Origin: a virus
Direction: 5' to 3' (one strand)
Virus record (IMG/VR): IMGVR_UViG_3300049432_000020
Coordinates: 1-47,402 of that record
Length of the DNA stretch: 47,402 bases
Of this stretch, positions 46,549-47,402 are shown one piece after another. Made by a program: the position numbers and the translations under genes. The notes under the pieces were generated by a model. The model did not search any database, had not been told where the DNA came from, and saw nothing but the letters and a program-made list of their open reading frames with translations. Every line of letters starts with the position of its first letter. Position 1 is the stretch's first letter.

Positions 46549-46578
46549 AAGGCCCCCGCTCGATAAAGCGGGGGCCTT
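46549..46578 (+). terminator. Hairpin terminator 1 of a tandem pair
   Basis: A perfect 12-bp stem, AAGGCCCCCGCT (46549-46560) with AGCGGGGGCCTT (46567-46578), loop CGATAA. No T tract follows; a second hairpin lies 54 bp on. Confidence 0.8.
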
Positions 46579-46631
46579 CCTGTCCGGAAAACGGACTGTT
46601 CCAAAGTGAACCCTTGAACCACCAGCGTAAC

Positions 46632-46663
46632 AGGCCGGGCGTCCCCCAATGGGCGCCCGGCCT
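46632..46663 (+). terminator. Hairpin terminator 2 of a tandem pair
   Basis: A 10-bp stem, AGGCCGGGCG (46632-46641) with CGCCCGGCCT (46654-46663), with more inner pairs. The two hairpins fill the 135-bp gap between the HTH gene and the 46680 gene. Confidence 0.75.
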
Positions 46664-46679
46664 TCCCCATGATCAGCCC

Positions 46680-46952
46680 ATGCCCACGAACGCGCAAGCC
46701 GCCCTTCAAGCCGCCGCCACCGTCTACAGCGGGGGCCGCGGCCACACAACACCCGCAGCCGTGAAGATCCTCGCCGAGTCCTTCAAGAAATGGCTAGACC
46801 ACCAGGACGCCACCGAGCAGCCCGAGCCTGAGCAGCGCGACACGCAGCTTGACGCGATGGTCGAACGGGCCGAACCGACGGCCCCGCCCGAGTTGCATAA
46901 GGATATTCGCGAAGAACCGATATACCGGGCCGGGCAGCGCGTCGGGTTCTAG
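46680..46952 (+). CDS. Hypothetical protein (90 aa)
   Basis: An Ala-rich helical start (NAQAALQAAATVYSGGRGHT; AAVKILAESFKKWLDHQDAT) is followed by an acidic disordered region. The ATG directly follows the second hairpin, with no good Shine-Dalgarno (CCCATGATCAGCCC). Function unknown. Confidence 0.6.
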   Translation: MPTNAQAALQAAATVYSGGRGHTTPAAVKILAESFKKWLDHQDATEQPEPEQRDTQLDAMVERAEPTAPPELHKDIREEPIYRAGQRVGF

Positions 46953-46999
46953 TTGACATGGTAATAACCCGGCTGTATGTTTGTTCTAACCGGTCAAAC
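46953..46999 (+). promoter_or_regulatory. Operator-type promoter of the repressor-like operon
   Basis: TTGACA (46953-46958), a 17-bp spacer containing GTAATAA (46961-46967) and TATGTT (46976-46981), followed by operator GTTCTAAC-C-GGTCAAAC (46983-46999). It lies upstream of the 47039 gene and the repressor-like gene, so negative autoregulation is plausible. Confidence 0.82.
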
Positions 47000-47038
47000 A
47001 CACGACCGGCCATAGCCCTCGCCAGACAGGAACCCCGC

Positions 47039-47179
47039 ATGAGCAACGACCGCACCCCCGAAGACCAGGCCGACTACGACGCGAAGGTCGACCAGATCGC
47101 CGCCACGCCAGCCCCGAAGCTGGTCGCCGGCCCGTTCGCCTACCACCGCCCCGTCACCACCCACAGCCCGAGCAACTAG
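47039..47179 (+). CDS. Small hypothetical protein (46 aa)
   Basis: A 46-aa product (MSNDRTPEDQADYDAKVDQI, AFYHRP-like PFAYHRPVTTH) between the operator-type promoter and the repressor-like gene, 16 bp before the latter. CAGGAA lies near the start. Function unknown; possibly a leader gene. Confidence 0.65.
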   Translation: MSNDRTPEDQADYDAKVDQIAATPAPKLVAGPFAYHRPVTTHSPSN

Positions 47180-47195
47180 ACAGGACCGCCAGACC

Positions 47196-47402
47196 ATGAA
47201 ATACACCCCGACCGAGTCCGACCGGCTGACCGGTATCCGAGTCCGCCAGCTACGCAAGCAGCACGGCGAAACGCAGGCCGACACCTGCGCCCGTTCCGGC
47301 GTCGGCTTCGGCTACGCCAGCCTGTCCCGGGTCGAAGAAGGCAAGCGTCACCTGACGATCCCCGAAGCGACGAAACTCGCCGCCTACTTCAACACCACCG
47401 TC
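47196..47402 (+). CDS. XRE-family HTH repressor-like protein, N-terminal part (continues at base 1)
   Basis: ATG at 47196 opens a frame that runs off the right end and continues in frame at the left end. Joined through the 147-bp repeat it encodes 158 aa. Residues about 10-68 form an HTH_3-type domain: RLTGIRVRQLRKQHGETQ, then SLSRVEEGKRHLTIPEATKLA. In lambda-cI-like and Cro-like regulators these are the scaffold and recognition helices. The gene is the second in a short operon behind the operator-type promoter at 46953-46999, so it may autoregulate. It is the best candidate for the protein binding the dispersed 17-bp operators. That assignment is inference; a general early regulator is the alternative. 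Confidence 0.8.
   Translation, partial: MKYTPTESDRLTGIRVRQLRKQHGETQADTCARSGVGFGYASLSRVEEGKRHLTIPEATKLAAYFNTTV
47256..47402. repeat. Right copy of the 147-bp terminal direct repeat
   Basis: This is the second copy of bases 1-147, offset by 47255. The one mismatch (G at 47382) changes residue 63 of the repressor-like protein to Ala; the left copy encodes Ser. The unit genome length implied is 47255 bp. Confidence 0.95.

Overview
The window is essentially one complete genome of a tailed phage with a contractile tail (myovirus), infecting a GC-rich actinobacterium. GC is roughly two thirds by eye. Bases 1-147 recur at 47256-47402 with one mismatch, so the contig is a circle (or circularly assembled molecule) of about 47255 bp, cut inside an XRE-type repressor-like gene (47196-47402 plus 1-417). 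No integrase, partition gene, DNA polymerase, replicative helicase, tRNA, IS element or CRISPR array was seen. No mycolate esterase (LysB) was recognised near the lysis genes, which argues weakly for a host without a mycolate envelope. The host genus cannot be fixed from the sequence.

Layout. (1) 425-5920: a tightly overlapping rightward array of small, mostly unknown genes, including Cys-rich proteins, a TraB-like protein, an HNH nuclease and a lipoprotein that may act in superinfection exclusion. (2) 6025-6339: a leftward, apparently leaderless HTH gene. (3) 6687-17768: terminase, Mu gp29-like portal, a MuF head protein fused to a zincin metallopeptidase, Mu I-like protease/scaffold, decoration protein, major capsid and connectors. 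(4) 17827-26812: tail sheath, tube, frameshifted chaperones, 1068-aa tape measure, LysM baseplate protein, and a hub fused to a CHAP hydrolase. (5) 27313-30530: a fibre-like protein and lysis cassette (membrane proteins, amidase, holin) set inside the baseplate cluster. (6) 30573-35866: gp25-like, baseplate J, gpI-like, small fibre proteins and a pectate-lyase-fold tailspike. (7) 36109-47179: early genes: Cas4/RecB-like exonuclease, RecT, SSB, NrdH, replication initiator with an iteron-like origin inside it, G39P-like helicase loader, RusA and many small genes.

Regulation is the most striking part. Two promoter families can be read by eye. The first is sigma70-like (TTGAC, 16-17 bp, TANGTT) and carries a 17-bp palindrome-like operator near GTTTGAAC-N-GTTCAAAC at the predicted start site. 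It recurs before early gene blocks and before the repressor-like gene, and a scattered-operator regulon is inferred. The second has eleven copies of TCCCACA(A/C)-N18-NA(T/C)NNT. In six cases the motif starts exactly 38 nt before the ATG of a late gene, which predicts leaderless late mRNAs. One copy lies inside the protease gene, just ahead of an internal Shine-Dalgarno and GTG for the scaffold.

Two self-contained cassettes (12934-13333 rightward; 26811-27270 leftward) interrupt the late region. Each has an operator-type promoter, one unknown gene and an intrinsic terminator, and both look like morons.
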